From an uncultured Chitinophagaceae bacterium (GTDB lineage Bacteria > Bacteroidota > Bacteroidia > Chitinophagales > Chitinophagaceae): 64,000 nt of DNA. The DNA lies in contig CALCII010000011.1 in the NCBI GenBank assembly GCA_937907395.1, forward strand, positions 806,001 to 870,000. Direction: 5' to 3'. This document shows positions 26,475-36,354 of the stretch, one piece after another. Positions within the stretch are counted from its first letter, which is position 1; each line of letters begins with the position of its first letter. The notes under the pieces were generated by a model. The model did not search any database. It was not told the DNA's origin and saw only the letters and a list, made by a program, of their open reading frames with translations. Made by a program: the position numbers and the translations under genes.

Positions 26475-28238
26475 ATGAATATGAAAAAGCAAATTCTCAG
26501 TTTATTCTTTTTGATTTTAAGCAATGGGTTATGGGCTCAGCCAAAGGCGGATGATTTGTTGATTCAAACAAGTGAACTGGCCCACTTCATGGTCAACTAT
26601 AATGCAGATAAGGGCAGCATTACACGGTTTTACTCAACCAGTAGTGCAGAATGGGGTGGCAATGAATCCGGCGGATTTAATATGCCGGAACGGATCGACA
26701 GGCTTTTGCTTTTAATAGAAGAATATAATAAAAAGCTGAACGGCCTCAACTTTGCGAAACTCAGCAAAAACGGGCAGGTGGATTATCTCATGCTGAGCCA
26801 GCGGTTAAAAGACGAAGCATACGTGTTATTGGAAGAACGTAAGAAACAACAGCAGTTACAACCTTATATTCCTTTTGCAAACAGAATTTATGATTTGGAA
26901 CGTCCTCGCCGCCGTGGAATGACTGTGAAAGCACAAGATGTTGCCAGCGAAATGAATGAGATAAAGAAAATGATACTGGCGGAGCAGGAAAAGTTAAAAC
27001 AAAAACCAAAGCTTGAAAAAGATATGGTTGTGTACGGACAAACAACGATTAAAAGTTTGCAAAGTCTGCTGAAAAAATATTTTGACTTTTACAATGAGTA
27101 CGATCCTTTATTTCACTGGTGGGTTCCGGCAACTTATAAAAATCTTGATTCTGTATTGGGTAACTACGGAAAATCGCTAGCACAGGTCATTCAGCCGGGA
27201 ACAGGACAGAAAGATGATGGCAGCGGTATTATTGGAAACCCGATTGGAAAAGTTGAACTGGAGCGTCAGTTGAAACAATCATTTATACCCTATTCTCCTG
27301 AAGAATTAGTAATGATTGCTAATAAAGAATTTGCATGGTGCGAAGCCGAGATGATAAAAGCATCTCAGCAGATGGGTTTTGGCACAAACTGGAAAGCTGC
27401 ATTGGAAAAGGTGAAGAACACATTTGTACCTCCCGGACAACAACCCCAGGCAATGATGGAACTATATGATGAAGTCATTACATTCTTAAAAAAACATGAA
27501 CTCTTAACCATTCCGCCTCTTGCCGAAGAAACCTGGCGTATGTACATGATGTCGGCAGAACGACAATTGGTAAGTCCGTTCTTTTTAGGAGGGGAGTCTT
27601 TAATTATTTCCTATCCTACAAGCACAATGGATTATGACGATAAAATGATGAGCATGCGGGGAAATAATCCGCACTTTTCACGGGCGGTGCTGCATCATGA
27701 AATTATAGCCGGACATCATTTGCAGGGTTATATGAACAACCGCTATAAAGTGTATCGCAGAAACAGCAATCCGTTCTGGACGGAAGGGAATGCACTCTAT
27801 TGGGAAATGGTATTGTGGGACCTCAATTATCCCCGCAATGCCGAAGATAAAGTGGGTATGCTTTTCTGGCGTATGCATCGTTGTGCACGAATCATCTTTT
27901 CCTTGAATTATCATCTGGGGAATTGGACACCTCAGCAGTGTATTGCTTTTCTGGTTGAACGTGTTGGGCATGAACGTGCAAATGCAGAAGGAGAGGTGCG
28001 TCGTTCTTTTACAGGAGGCTATGGTCCTTTATATCAACTGGCCTATATGGTGGGTGGACTCCAGTTTTATGCACTGAAAAAAGAATTAGTAGACACAAAG
28101 AAAATGACCTACAAGCAATTTCATGATGCCATCCTTCAGGAGAACTCGCTGCCCATTGAAATGTTACGGATTATTTTAACCAATCAATCCGTAAACCGGA
28201 ATTTTGAAACCAGCTGGCGGTTTTACAAACTGCCTTAA
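26475..28238 (+). CDS. Secreted DUF885 family protein, metallopeptidase-like
   Basis: This 587-residue protein has an N-terminal signal peptide (MNMKKQILSLFFLILSNGLW), so it is exported. It has the DUF885 metal-site pattern HHEIIAGHHLQGY (H-E-x5-H type) with a downstream Glu region FWTEGNALYWEM. Members resemble thermolysin-fold peptidases, and a few have been described as carboxypeptidase-like, but substrate is unknown here. Two closely spaced ATG codons (26475, 26481) are equivalent starts. It stands alone between tRNA-Leu and relA. Confidence 0.85.
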   Translation: MNMKKQILSLFFLILSNGLWAQPKADDLLIQTSELAHFMVNYNADKGSITRFYSTSSAEWGGNESGGFNMPERIDRLLLLIEEYNKKLNGLNFAKLSKNGQVDYLMLSQRLKDEAYVLLEERKKQQQLQPYIPFANRIYDLERPRRRGMTVKAQDVASEMNEIKKMILAEQEKLKQKPKLEKDMVVYGQTTIKSLQSLLKKYFDFYNEYDPLFHWWVPATYKNLDSVLGNYGKSLAQVIQPGTGQKDDGSGIIGNPIGKVELERQLKQSFIPYSPEELVMIANKEFAWCEAEMIKASQQMGFGTNWKAALEKVKNTFVPPGQQPQAMMELYDEVITFLKKHELLTIPPLAEETWRMYMMSAERQLVSPFFLGGESLIISYPTSTMDYDDKMMSMRGNNPHFSRAVLHHEIIAGHHLQGYMNNRYKVYRRNSNPFWTEGNALYWEMVLWDLNYPRNAEDKVGMLFWRMHRCARIIFSLNYHLGNWTPQQCIAFLVERVGHERANAEGEVRRSFTGGYGPLYQLAYMVGGLQFYALKKELVDTKKMTYKQFHDAILQENSLPIEMLRIILTNQSVNRNFETSWRFYKLP

Positions 28239-28343
28239 GCTTTGAAATAAGGGAATAGAAGGGCATTCAGCAAAACTCCGTTGCTTTTACAGAGCGGAAG
28301 GTGCATCTTCATGCCTGCTTTTACAACAAAGAGTTTCGCACTT

Positions 28344-28351
28344 TAATTTTG
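28344..28351 (+). promoter_or_regulatory. -7 element of the relA/spoT promoter
   Basis: TAATTTTG is a full TAnnTTTG match. Transcription would start near 28357, 155 bases before the first usual start codon (GTG at 28512) but only about 26-44 bases before the rare-codon starts discussed for the gene. Confidence 0.5.
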
Positions 28352-28370
28352 TCTAGATCAGTTTCACTAA

Positions 28371-30626
28371 ATTCGTACTTCGCTGGAATCGATTACTACC
28401 ATACAGCCCTATACATTAACGCCGGAGCAGGAACGCAAAGAAATCCTCCGGCATTACCGTTCTTTATTACGTTCGCTCAAAACAAAACTCAAAAAGGGCG
28501 ATAAAGAACTGGTGCGCACTGCCTTTGAAATGGCTGCAGAAGCACACAAAACCATGCGTCGCAAAAGCGGGGAGCCTTATATCCTTCACCCGGTTGCAGT
28601 AGCACAGATTTGTGTGGAAGAAATTGGCCTGGGTGTACGTTCCACTATTTGCGCATTATTACATGATACGGTTGAAGATACGGATGTAACGCTGGAAGAT
28701 GTGGAGCGGGAATTTGGCAGCGAAATTGCACGCATTATCGACGGACTCACAAAAATCTCAACTGTAGTGGATGCCAATTCCACGCAACAGGCAGAGAACT
28801 TCAAAAAAATATTACTCACCCTTACCGATGACCCAAGGGTGATCCTCATCAAGCTGGCCGATCGTTTGCACAACATGCGGACACTCGACAGCATGAAGCG
28901 TGAAAAGCAACTCAAAATTTCCAGTGAAACGGTATATGTGTATGCACCATTGGCACACCGCCTTGGTTTGTACAATATCAAAACAGAAATGGAAGATCTT
29001 TCCATGAAGTACCTGGAGCCGGATACGTATAAGGAAATTGCACGGAAACTCAGTGAAACGAAACGGGAACGCAGCCGTTATATCAATGAGTTTATCAAGC
29101 CCATCAAAGAAAAAATGGAGCGTACCGGCTTTGCGAATTTTGAAATTTACGGTCGCCCTAAATCCATTCACTCTATTTCCAACAAGATCAAAAAGAAAGG
29201 AGTGAGTTTTGAAGAAGTGTATGATTTGTTCGCTATTCGTCTCATTGTGGATGCGCCGCCCGAACGTGAAAAGGAAGAGTGCTGGAAAGCCTATTCCATT
29301 ATCACCGATATGTATACACCCAGCCCGGAACGGTTGCGTGACTGGCTCAGTAATCCTAAAAGCAATGGATACGAAGCCTTACACACCACTGTAATGGGGC
29401 CACAGGGTAAGTGGGTGGAAGTGCAGATCCGCACCAAGCGAATGAATGAAATTGCGGAGAAGGGGTTGGCAGCTCATTGGAAATATAAAGAAGGAACCGG
29501 CGAAGAAGACCGTTTTGATAAATGGTTTCACAATATCCGGGAAGCATTGAGCAGCCAGGAAAGCAGTTCACTTGATTTTCTGCAGGATTTTAAAAGTTCA
29601 TTCCTTGCAGAAGAAATTTATGTATATACTCCGAAGGGGGATGTAAAAATGTTGCCGTTAGGTGCTACTGCATTGGACTTCGCTTTCAGTGTGCATAGTG
29701 ATGTGGGCAGCCGTTGTATTGGAGCAAAAGTGAATCATAAACTGGTGCCTATTGCTCATAAGCTGCGTAGTGGTGACCAGATCGAAATTATCACCAGCAG
29801 CAAACAAAAGCCCAGCGAAGACTGGTTGAATTTTGTAGTAACGGCCAAAGCCAGAACGAAAATTAAGGATTCACTCAAAGAAGAAAAACGAAAAGTAGCC
29901 GATGAAGGGAAGTATGTGTTGCAACGCAAACTGGAACAGTTAGGAGCGGCTTATGATATTCATAATGTAGACGTGTTGGTTCAGTTTTACAAGCTTCCTT
30001 CGCATCTGGAACTCTTTTATAAAATTGCAACCAAATCAATTGATCTCAAGGATGTAAAAGAACTCACGCTTCATGGCGATAAACTGGAATTGCCCAAGCC
30101 GGTTGTAAAACCGAACCATGAACCCAAGCACGAATACGACCCCAATAAAGTAACCTCACCCAAAGACAGTGAACTGATCATTTTCGGAGAAAGCAGCGAC
30201 CGCATTGTATACACATTGGCAAACTGCTGCAAACCAATTCCTGGCGATGACGTGTTTGGGTTTGTATCTACGGGTAAAGGATTGATCATTCATCGCACAA
30301 CTTGTCCCAATGCAGCCCGTTTATTAGCCAATTTTGGCCATCGTGTGGTGAAAACCAAATGGGCAAAGAATAAGGAAATTTCTTTCCTTACCGGTATCAA
30401 AATCATTGGGGTGGATGATGTGGGCGTTGTAAGTAAAATCACCAATCTCATTTCAGGTGAAATGCGCCTGAACATCAATGCCATTACTATTGAAGCCAAA
30501 GAAGGAATCTTTGAGGGAAATATCCGTATTTATGTGCACGACAAAGAAGAACTCGACGAATTGGTGAGTAGGCTTTATAAATTGCCCGGTATTGAAACCG
30601 TTGAACGTTACGATACAGAACAATAA
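28371..30626 (+). CDS. Bifunctional (p)ppGpp synthetase/hydrolase, RelA/SpoT family
   Basis: The enzyme has an HD hydrolase domain (SGEPYILHPVAVA, LLHDTVEDTDV), a synthetase domain (GRPKSIHSISNKIKKKG, EVYDLFAIRLIV, YEALHTTVMGP), a TGS domain (VYTPKGDVKMLPLGATALDF) and a C-terminal ACT domain (TGIKIIGVDDVGVVSKITN). HD residues are intact, so it should both make and break the alarmone. The first usual start codon is GTG at 28512, but that cuts into the first helix. Upstream codons to 28371 read like the family N-terminus (QPYTLTPEQERKEILRHYRS) yet hold no ATG, GTG or TTG. An in-frame stop lies at 28368. The true start is probably a rare codon (CTG 28383, ATT 28392 or ATA 28401). Confidence 0.93.
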   Translation: MRTSLESITTIQPYTLTPEQERKEILRHYRSLLRSLKTKLKKGDKELVRTAFEMAAEAHKTMRRKSGEPYILHPVAVAQICVEEIGLGVRSTICALLHDTVEDTDVTLEDVEREFGSEIARIIDGLTKISTVVDANSTQQAENFKKILLTLTDDPRVILIKLADRLHNMRTLDSMKREKQLKISSETVYVYAPLAHRLGLYNIKTEMEDLSMKYLEPDTYKEIARKLSETKRERSRYINEFIKPIKEKMERTGFANFEIYGRPKSIHSISNKIKKKGVSFEEVYDLFAIRLIVDAPPEREKEECWKAYSIITDMYTPSPERLRDWLSNPKSNGYEALHTTVMGPQGKWVEVQIRTKRMNEIAEKGLAAHWKYKEGTGEEDRFDKWFHNIREALSSQESSSLDFLQDFKSSFLAEEIYVYTPKGDVKMLPLGATALDFAFSVHSDVGSRCIGAKVNHKLVPIAHKLRSGDQIEIITSSKQKPSEDWLNFVVTAKARTKIKDSLKEEKRKVADEGKYVLQRKLEQLGAAYDIHNVDVLVQFYKLPSHLELFYKIATKSIDLKDVKELTLHGDKLELPKPVVKPNHEPKHEYDPNKVTSPKDSELIIFGESSDRIVYTLANCCKPIPGDDVFGFVSTGKGLIIHRTTCPNAARLLANFGHRVVKTKWAKNKEISFLTGIKIIGVDDVGVVSKITNLISGEMRLNINAITIEAKEGIFEGNIRIYVHDKEELDELVSRLYKLPGIETVERYDTEQ

Positions 30627-30673
30627 TTATCCCCAAGTTTTACTTTTTCTCTCAGTTCCCTTTCGCTTTCTCT

Positions 30674-30681
30674 TATTTTTG
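30674..30681 (+). promoter_or_regulatory. -7 element of the purA promoter
   Basis: TATTTTTG is a full TAnnTTTG match, 30 bases before the purA ATG. Confidence 0.5.
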
Positions 30682-30710
30682 CGGCGGCTAAACCAACTCA
30701 ACTTTTAATT

Positions 30711-31973
30711 ATGGTAGACGTTATTTTAGGCCTCCAGTGGGGCGACGAAGGCAAAGGGAAAATCGTGGATTTTTTTGCACGCCGTTATGAAGTGATTGCC
30801 CGTTTTCAGGGCGGACCCAACGCCGGCCACACGTTGTATGTAAATGGTGAAAAAGTGGTGTTGCACCAGATACCCAGTGGTATTTTTCATGCTGATATAA
30901 AAAACCTCATTGGCAATGGAGTAGTGCTGGATCCCGTTACGTTAAAAAAAGAATGTGATAAAGTAGCCGCCATGGGAGTGGATGTAAAGAAAAACCTCTT
31001 TATCGCTGAAAGAACCAATATTATTATTCCCACTCACCGTGCATTAGATAAGGCCGCAGAGATTGCAAAAGGGGATGATAAAATCGGATCTACATTAAAA
31101 GGTATTGGCCCGGCTTATATGGATAAAACAGGCCGCAATGCATTGCGTGTAGGTGATTTGCTGGATCCACAGTTTGATCAGTTGTATCAAAAGCTGAGAG
31201 ATAAACACCAGCAATTACTCGATAATTACAATTTTAAGGAAGATATCAGCGAATGGGAGAAAGAGTTTTTTGAGAGTATCGAATTTCTTCGTGGGCTGAA
31301 TATCGTAAATGGTGAATATTTCATTAATGATCAAATGGCGCAAGGAAAGAAAATCCTGGCAGAAGGGGCACAGGGCAGCATGCTGGATGTTGATTTCGGA
31401 ACATTCCCGTTTGTTACCTCATCCAATACTATTTCTGCAGGTGTTTGCACCGGATTGGGTGTGGCGCCAAATAAAATCGGTGAAATAATAGGTGTAACAA
31501 AAGCTTATTGTACCAGAGTGGGAAGCGGACCATTCCCAACTGAGTTGTTTGATGAAACCGGAGAGAAACTCCGCAAAATAGGAAGCGAATTCGGGGCTAC
31601 TACCGGACGCCCCCGCCGTTGTGGATGGATTGATTTGGTGGCGTTAAAATTTGCCTGTATGGTGAATGGTATTACACAGATTGTAATGACAAAAGCAGAT
31701 GTGCTGGATCCGTTTACAGAACTGAAAGTTTGCACAGCCTACGAAATTAATGGACAAAGAACGGAAGCTGTTCCTTATCAAATGAACAAATTGGATCTCA
31801 AACCCGTTTACCAGGATTTTAAAGGATGGAGTACGCCGGTATCTGAATGCAAACAGTGGGCGGATTTACCGGTGGAAATGAGTAATTATCTGTCTTTTAT
31901 ATATAAATACCTGGGCGTGGAAGTGAAATATGTTTCCAATGGCCCGGGGCGGGATCAGATTGTATTTCAATAA
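30711..31973 (+). CDS. purA: Adenylosuccinate synthetase
   Basis: This 420-residue enzyme has the N-terminal GTP-binding loop GLQWGDEGKGKIVD, followed by GGPNAGHTL and GIGPAYMDKTGR. The C-terminal half contains VTKAYCTRVGSGPFPTEL and the guanine site VMTKADVLD. It joins IMP and aspartate using GTP, the first step from IMP to AMP. The length is normal. It has its own promoter and no purine gene beside it. Confidence 0.97.
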   Translation: MVDVILGLQWGDEGKGKIVDFFARRYEVIARFQGGPNAGHTLYVNGEKVVLHQIPSGIFHADIKNLIGNGVVLDPVTLKKECDKVAAMGVDVKKNLFIAERTNIIIPTHRALDKAAEIAKGDDKIGSTLKGIGPAYMDKTGRNALRVGDLLDPQFDQLYQKLRDKHQQLLDNYNFKEDISEWEKEFFESIEFLRGLNIVNGEYFINDQMAQGKKILAEGAQGSMLDVDFGTFPFVTSSNTISAGVCTGLGVAPNKIGEIIGVTKAYCTRVGSGPFPTELFDETGEKLRKIGSEFGATTGRPRRCGWIDLVALKFACMVNGITQIVMTKADVLDPFTELKVCTAYEINGQRTEAVPYQMNKLDLKPVYQDFKGWSTPVSECKQWADLPVEMSNYLSFIYKYLGVEVKYVSNGPGRDQIVFQ

Positions 31974-32062
31974 TCAAAACCTGCATAAGAAAAATTTTTT
32001 AAAGAAAAGTTTGGCTATTTAAAAAACTCGTAGAAATTTTACACTACAAGCATTGGTTAACT

Positions 32063-32482
32063 ATGGCAAAATCAATAAAAAAATCCAGCGAAAAATCCTC
32101 CACGAAAAGTGAAGAAGTAAAGAAACCGGCCCCCAAGTCTAAAAAGCAGGAAGAGGCCGATGATGAAGATGATGATTTAGATATGGATGATGAACCTGTC
32201 GTAAAGAAAGGCGCAGCATCTGCATCCAAATCAAAAGCTAAAGATGATGACGATGATGACGACGATGATGTGGATGAAGATGACGATAACTGGAACAAAG
32301 ATGATGAAGAGGATTATGATCCTGACTTCGATGAATTCGATCTGCCCAAATCAAAAGGAAAGAGTACAGGCGGTGCAAAGAAAAAGGGTGACGATGATGA
32401 TGATTTCAAATTCGATGAAGACTTCAAAGAATTTGATGTAATGGGTGGTGATGATGACTTTGATGACGACGACGATTTTTAA
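32063..32482 (+). CDS. Low-complexity acidic protein, unknown function
   Basis: The 139-residue product has a basic Lys/Ser-rich first third (MAKSIKKSSEKSSTKSEEVK) and then long Asp-rich runs ending in DDDDDF. No signal peptide, membrane segment or folded domain is visible; it is likely disordered. It ends 8 bases before pabB and so shares its transcript. The charge split (basic head, acidic body) suggests binding to nucleic acid, a basic partner or divalent cations, but this is a guess. Coding is credible because the frame is clean, opens with ATG and is linked to pabB. Confidence 0.7.
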   Translation: MAKSIKKSSEKSSTKSEEVKKPAPKSKKQEEADDEDDDLDMDDEPVVKKGAASASKSKAKDDDDDDDDDVDEDDDNWNKDDEEDYDPDFDEFDLPKSKGKSTGGAKKKGDDDDDFKFDEDFKEFDVMGGDDDFDDDDDF

Positions 32483-32490
32483 GCCGGTTT

Positions 32491-33783
32491 GTGAAACGTA
32501 CTTACCAGACTTTTACAATATCTCATTTTCCGGAATTTAAACTGCAAATGTTGAACTGGTGCAACCGGTTCAACATTTGTGCTTTTCTGGACAACCATAA
32601 CTACCAGTTGCCGGGCCATACCTACGAGTGCCTGGTGGGTTGTGGAACGGTGGATGCTATCTCTGCATCTGCCGGAACTGCCCTTCAGCGATGGCAACAA
32701 TGGCAACAAAAGCAAAATGATTGGTGTTTCGGGCATTTTGCTTACGATCTCAAGAACGAAATCGAAAACCTTACAACGGTACACCCTGACAGGATTGGCT
32801 TTCCACACTTGTATTTTTTTGTTCCCAGGTATGTGTTTCAATTACAAGAGAAGCAAATAACAATTGGCTCATTAGAACAAGATCATGCAACTGTATTTGA
32901 AAGTATACGAAATGATAAGTATCAAACATCGGCTTCTCCTTTGCAATTAGATATCAGGGAACGGATTTCAAAACAGGATTATATTGAAGCTATTGAAAGC
33001 ATTCGTCAGCGGATTCTACGGGGCGATTGTTACGAATTGAATTACTGTATGGAGTTCTACGACGATGCTGCAACAATCCAGCCGCAGCAAGTCTATCATC
33101 AGCTAACGGAACTATCTCCCAACCCTTTCTCCGTTTTTTATAAAGTGAATGAAAGCCATTTGCTCTGTGCCAGCCCAGAACGTTTTTTACGTAAGAAAGG
33201 AAAGCAATTGCTCTCTCAGCCTATCAAAGGAACAGTGCGACGAAACCTCAACAATGCGGCAGCAGATGAAGCATTGAAAAAAGAATTGTTCCAAAGCAGC
33301 AAAGACCGGAGTGAGAATGTAATGGTGGTGGACCTGGTTCGTAATGACCTCAGCCGTGTTTGTGTGGAAGGATCTGTTACTGTGGATGAATTGTATGGCA
33401 TTTATTCGTTTCCGCAGGTACACCAGATGATATCAACCGTAAGTGGAGAAATGAAAGATGATGTTTTGTTTGCAGATATTATACGATCTGTGTTTCCTAT
33501 GGGCAGCATGACGGGGGCGCCTAAACGAAGAGTGATGGAATTGATTGATGCATACGAGCAATCGGCAAGGGGATTGTATTCCGGCGCAGTTGGCTATATA
33601 ACACCCGAAGGTGATTTTGATTTTAATGTGGTGATACGAAGTATACTTTATAATCAAACAGATAAATATTTATCGTACCAGGTGGGGGGAGGAATTACTT
33701 TTTACAGCGATCCTGAAAATGAATATGAAGAATGCTTATTGAAAGCAAGTGCCATCCGACGCATTTTAAGTGACGATCATTAA
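32491..33783 (+). CDS. pabB: Aminodeoxychorismate synthase component I
   Basis: This 430-residue chorismate-binding enzyme has QPIKGTVRR, DLVRNDLSRVC, GSMTGAPKRRVMELI and a C-terminal GGGITFYSDPENEYEE. The Lys in PIKGT is the PabB hallmark (TrpE has Ala there), so it should make aminodeoxychorismate for folate rather than anthranilate. It starts with GTG at 32491, eight bases after the acidic-protein stop. The glutamine amidotransferase (PabA) and lyase (PabC) are not adjacent. Confidence 0.9.
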   Translation: MKRTYQTFTISHFPEFKLQMLNWCNRFNICAFLDNHNYQLPGHTYECLVGCGTVDAISASAGTALQRWQQWQQKQNDWCFGHFAYDLKNEIENLTTVHPDRIGFPHLYFFVPRYVFQLQEKQITIGSLEQDHATVFESIRNDKYQTSASPLQLDIRERISKQDYIEAIESIRQRILRGDCYELNYCMEFYDDAATIQPQQVYHQLTELSPNPFSVFYKVNESHLLCASPERFLRKKGKQLLSQPIKGTVRRNLNNAAADEALKKELFQSSKDRSENVMVVDLVRNDLSRVCVEGSVTVDELYGIYSFPQVHQMISTVSGEMKDDVLFADIIRSVFPMGSMTGAPKRRVMELIDAYEQSARGLYSGAVGYITPEGDFDFNVVIRSILYNQTDKYLSYQVGGGITFYSDPENEYEECLLKASAIRRILSDDH

Positions 33784-33785
33784 AA

Positions 33786-34853
33786 CTATTTTCCTTTTTT
33801 GGAAACCGGCTTTTTCTTCAATGCCGGAAGCTCTGATACTTTGGGGTAAACTTCTTTTAATCCGTCTTCACCATAAAAGCGAATGAGCAGTTGCACACTT
33901 TCACTAAGGATGGTATAACGATTGGCATTAAAGATTGACATCTTATCCTTTGGCAATCGAAGATTGAATGTGTTGTTGCCAGATAATACAGCATCAAAGT
34001 TTGGATTGAGCTGATTGAAATACATCAGGTCCATAACCAGGTTCTTCGCCATCACAACAGAACTGAATTTTCCTGCGATCACCTGTGATTCCATGTTGGG
34101 ATCTGTATTCTCTTGTATGGGTACTGTTTTGCCGCCGTTGTTAACCATGGTGGTAACACCGCCTTTCCCTTCCATGATATAGTGTGTGGCAATGAATTTT
34201 TTTACATGGTTCCGGCTTTCTTCGGGCAAATAGTACTGCAGTTTCCAGAAATCCCGGCTGCCACTTTTTTTAATGGCGCTGTACACTCTGCCCGGTCCGC
34301 CATTATAAGCAGCAATCACCAATAGCCAATCGTTGAGGTCTGTATATAAACTCGAAAGATATTTTGCCGCAGCATGTGTGCTCCGGAAATAATCGGTACG
34401 CTCATCGGTCCAGTTTGTAACCAGCAATCCGTATTCTCTTGCGGTATAGGGCATGAACTGCCAGGGCCCTCTTGCGCCCGCCCAACTGGTGGCATTGGTG
34501 TTGAGCCCGGATTCTATAACCGCCAGGTATTTTAATTCGTGGGGCAAGCCATAATTACTGAGCACATTATCAATCAGTGTGAAATAGGGTGTTGCCCATG
34601 TTTTCATGTTGTTGAGGCTCTTACTGTGCTTTTGCAGGTACTCATTTATAAAGCTCCAGGCCATCGGGTGTATTTGTCCGTCGTAGGGCAGGGCTGCATT
34701 GAATTCTTTGTTTATAAACAGCGTCTTAAATCCATACTTCTCCACTCCTTGCTTCGTTGTGTCTGAAGGAGTGGCAATGCGATTACTATCTGATTGTGCG
34801 AATGCATCAACAGAGAGCAGACAACAAAACAAAAGTGTAAATAAGTTACGCAT
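33786..34853 (-). CDS. Lytic transglycosylase (MltD-like)
   Basis: The 355-residue protein begins with a signal peptide ending at VDAFAQ. The SLT domain spans roughly residues 95-215, with catalytic Glu in AVIESGLN, the block ATSWAGARGPWQFMPYTA and the AYNGGPGRV motif, all typical of MltD-type enzymes. It cleaves peptidoglycan glycan strands to 1,6-anhydro products in the periplasm. No clear LysM repeat is seen at the C-terminus, which ends with a basic tail. It is the third gene of a tatA-gatA-mltD run, starting 15 bases after the gatA stop. Confidence 0.9.
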   Translation of the reverse strand: MRNLFTLLFCCLLSVDAFAQSDSNRIATPSDTTKQGVEKYGFKTLFINKEFNAALPYDGQIHPMAWSFINEYLQKHSKSLNNMKTWATPYFTLIDNVLSNYGLPHELKYLAVIESGLNTNATSWAGARGPWQFMPYTAREYGLLVTNWTDERTDYFRSTHAAAKYLSSLYTDLNDWLLVIAAYNGGPGRVYSAIKKSGSRDFWKLQYYLPEESRNHVKKFIATHYIMEGKGGVTTMVNNGGKTVPIQENTDPNMESQVIAGKFSSVVMAKNLVMDLMYFNQLNPNFDAVLSGNNTFNLRLPKDKMSIFNANRYTILSESVQLLIRFYGEDGLKEVYPKVSELPALKKKPVSKKGK

Positions 34854-34867
34854 GCAAATTCATGGAA

Positions 34868-36313
34868 TCAGGCTTTCCTGTATTGGCCCATCCAGTTTTT
34901 GGAAAGACGGAGCAAAGATACTTCATCGAAATGGGCTGTCATGATTTGTATGCCAAACGGCAACCCATTACTGTGTTTGAACAAAGGGATGGATAAGGCG
35001 GGTATACCAACCAGGTTAGCAAAAACCGTATAGATATCTGCAAGGTACATTTCCACCGGGTCATCTTTTTTCTCACCAATCCTGAAAGCAGTGGAAGGGG
35101 AAACCGGCATTACCAAAGCATCTATATCATTGAATATCAGCTGAACCTGTTCGTATAATTTGCGACGCACCTGTTGTGCTTTCGTGAAATAAGCGTCATA
35201 ATAACCGGCACTTAATACAAAAGTTCCCAGCATGATCCTGCGTTGTACTTCTTTTCCAAAGCCCTCCGAACGGTTGGCCGAGTAAAATTCTGTTAAATCC
35301 TCTTTCAGGGGTTTTGATTGATGTCCATAACGAACGCCATCATAACGTGAAAGATTACTACTGGCTTCTGCAGTGGTAAGAACATAGTATGTGGGAACGA
35401 TGTAATCGATGAGATTAAAATCCAGTTCTTTTACTTCGTAGCCATCCTGTTTGAGTTGAGCTAAGAACTGCTGATGAGCTGTTTTGATTTCTGTATCCAG
35501 TCCCTCGTGTTCCAGTGTTTGTTTGAAGTAACCAATGACAGGCTTCTTATCCGAAGCCTTCTTTGATTCTTCCACGTAGTTGGGAACCGGTTCCGAAGAA
35601 ACAGTTGCATCAAATGAATCGGCACCCGCAATCACGCCCAGCACCAGTGCCACATCTTCCACATTTTTCGCAAGAATACCAATCTGGTCAAAACTGGAAC
35701 CATAGGCAATGAGGCCATGACGGCTGATTCGTCCGTAAGTGGGCTTCATTCCCACAATTCCACAGAAGTCAGCCGGTTGGCGAACCGAACCTCCGGTATC
35801 GCTTCCCAGGCTGATCATGCACAGATCGGCTTGTACTGCAACAGCCGAGCCACCGGAAGAACCGCCGGGCACCCTTTCTTCATCGAGCAGGTTACGAACA
35901 GGGCCATATACAGAATTTTCATTACTGCTGCCCATGGCAAATTCATCACAACTGTTAACACCTATGATAATGGCTTCTTCTGCTAATAGCTTTTCTACAG
36001 CAGTGGCATGAAACTGTGATTCAAATCCTTTGAGAATATGCGAAGATGCTGTTACTACATGATCCCGGTAGCAGATCACGTCTTTGATCGTAAATACAAC
36101 ACCGTGCAGTTTGCCGGTTGGCTTTCCTGCTTTACGGAGTTGATCCAGCTCTTTTGCTTTATGTAATGCTTCCTCTGCAAATACACGAACCACCGCATTG
36201 AGTCGTTTTTGTTTCTCAATCTGGTTGGTATAAAACAAAACTGCTGCCTCACAGGTGGTGTTACCATCTTTGAGGGCAGCATGATACTCGTTTATGTTGT
36301 TATAGGGAAACAA
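34868..36313 (-). CDS. gatA: Asp-tRNA(Asn)/Glu-tRNA(Gln) amidotransferase subunit A
   Basis: This 481-residue amidase-signature enzyme has all triad elements: Lys in VFTIKDVICY, the cis-Ser in GSDTGGSVRQPA, and the Ser nucleophile block VPGGSSGGSAVAV. It releases ammonia from glutamine for GatB to amidate misacylated tRNA. The length and VYGPVRN block fit GatA rather than a general amidase. gatB and gatC are not nearby. It follows tatA after 41 bases. Confidence 0.94.
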   Translation of the reverse strand: MFPYNNINEYHAALKDGNTTCEAAVLFYTNQIEKQKRLNAVVRVFAEEALHKAKELDQLRKAGKPTGKLHGVVFTIKDVICYRDHVVTASSHILKGFESQFHATAVEKLLAEEAIIIGVNSCDEFAMGSSNENSVYGPVRNLLDEERVPGGSSGGSAVAVQADLCMISLGSDTGGSVRQPADFCGIVGMKPTYGRISRHGLIAYGSSFDQIGILAKNVEDVALVLGVIAGADSFDATVSSEPVPNYVEESKKASDKKPVIGYFKQTLEHEGLDTEIKTAHQQFLAQLKQDGYEVKELDFNLIDYIVPTYYVLTTAEASSNLSRYDGVRYGHQSKPLKEDLTEFYSANRSEGFGKEVQRRIMLGTFVLSAGYYDAYFTKAQQVRRKLYEQVQLIFNDIDALVMPVSPSTAFRIGEKKDDPVEMYLADIYTVFANLVGIPALSIPLFKHSNGLPFGIQIMTAHFDEVSLLRLSKNWMGQYRKA

Positions 36314-36354
36314 ACAGCTTTGCAGCGTGTAAATTGGGCGTGAATTGAAATAAA

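Noticed and set aside
28301..28504. 67-residue plus-strand frame before relA/spoT
   Set aside because: It overlaps the conserved upstream codons of the RelA/SpoT frame in another phase and has no recognisable features.
32044..32298. Ser-rich minus-strand frame
   Set aside because: It is the reverse complement of the Asp codon runs of the acidic protein; poly-Ser is the expected artefact.
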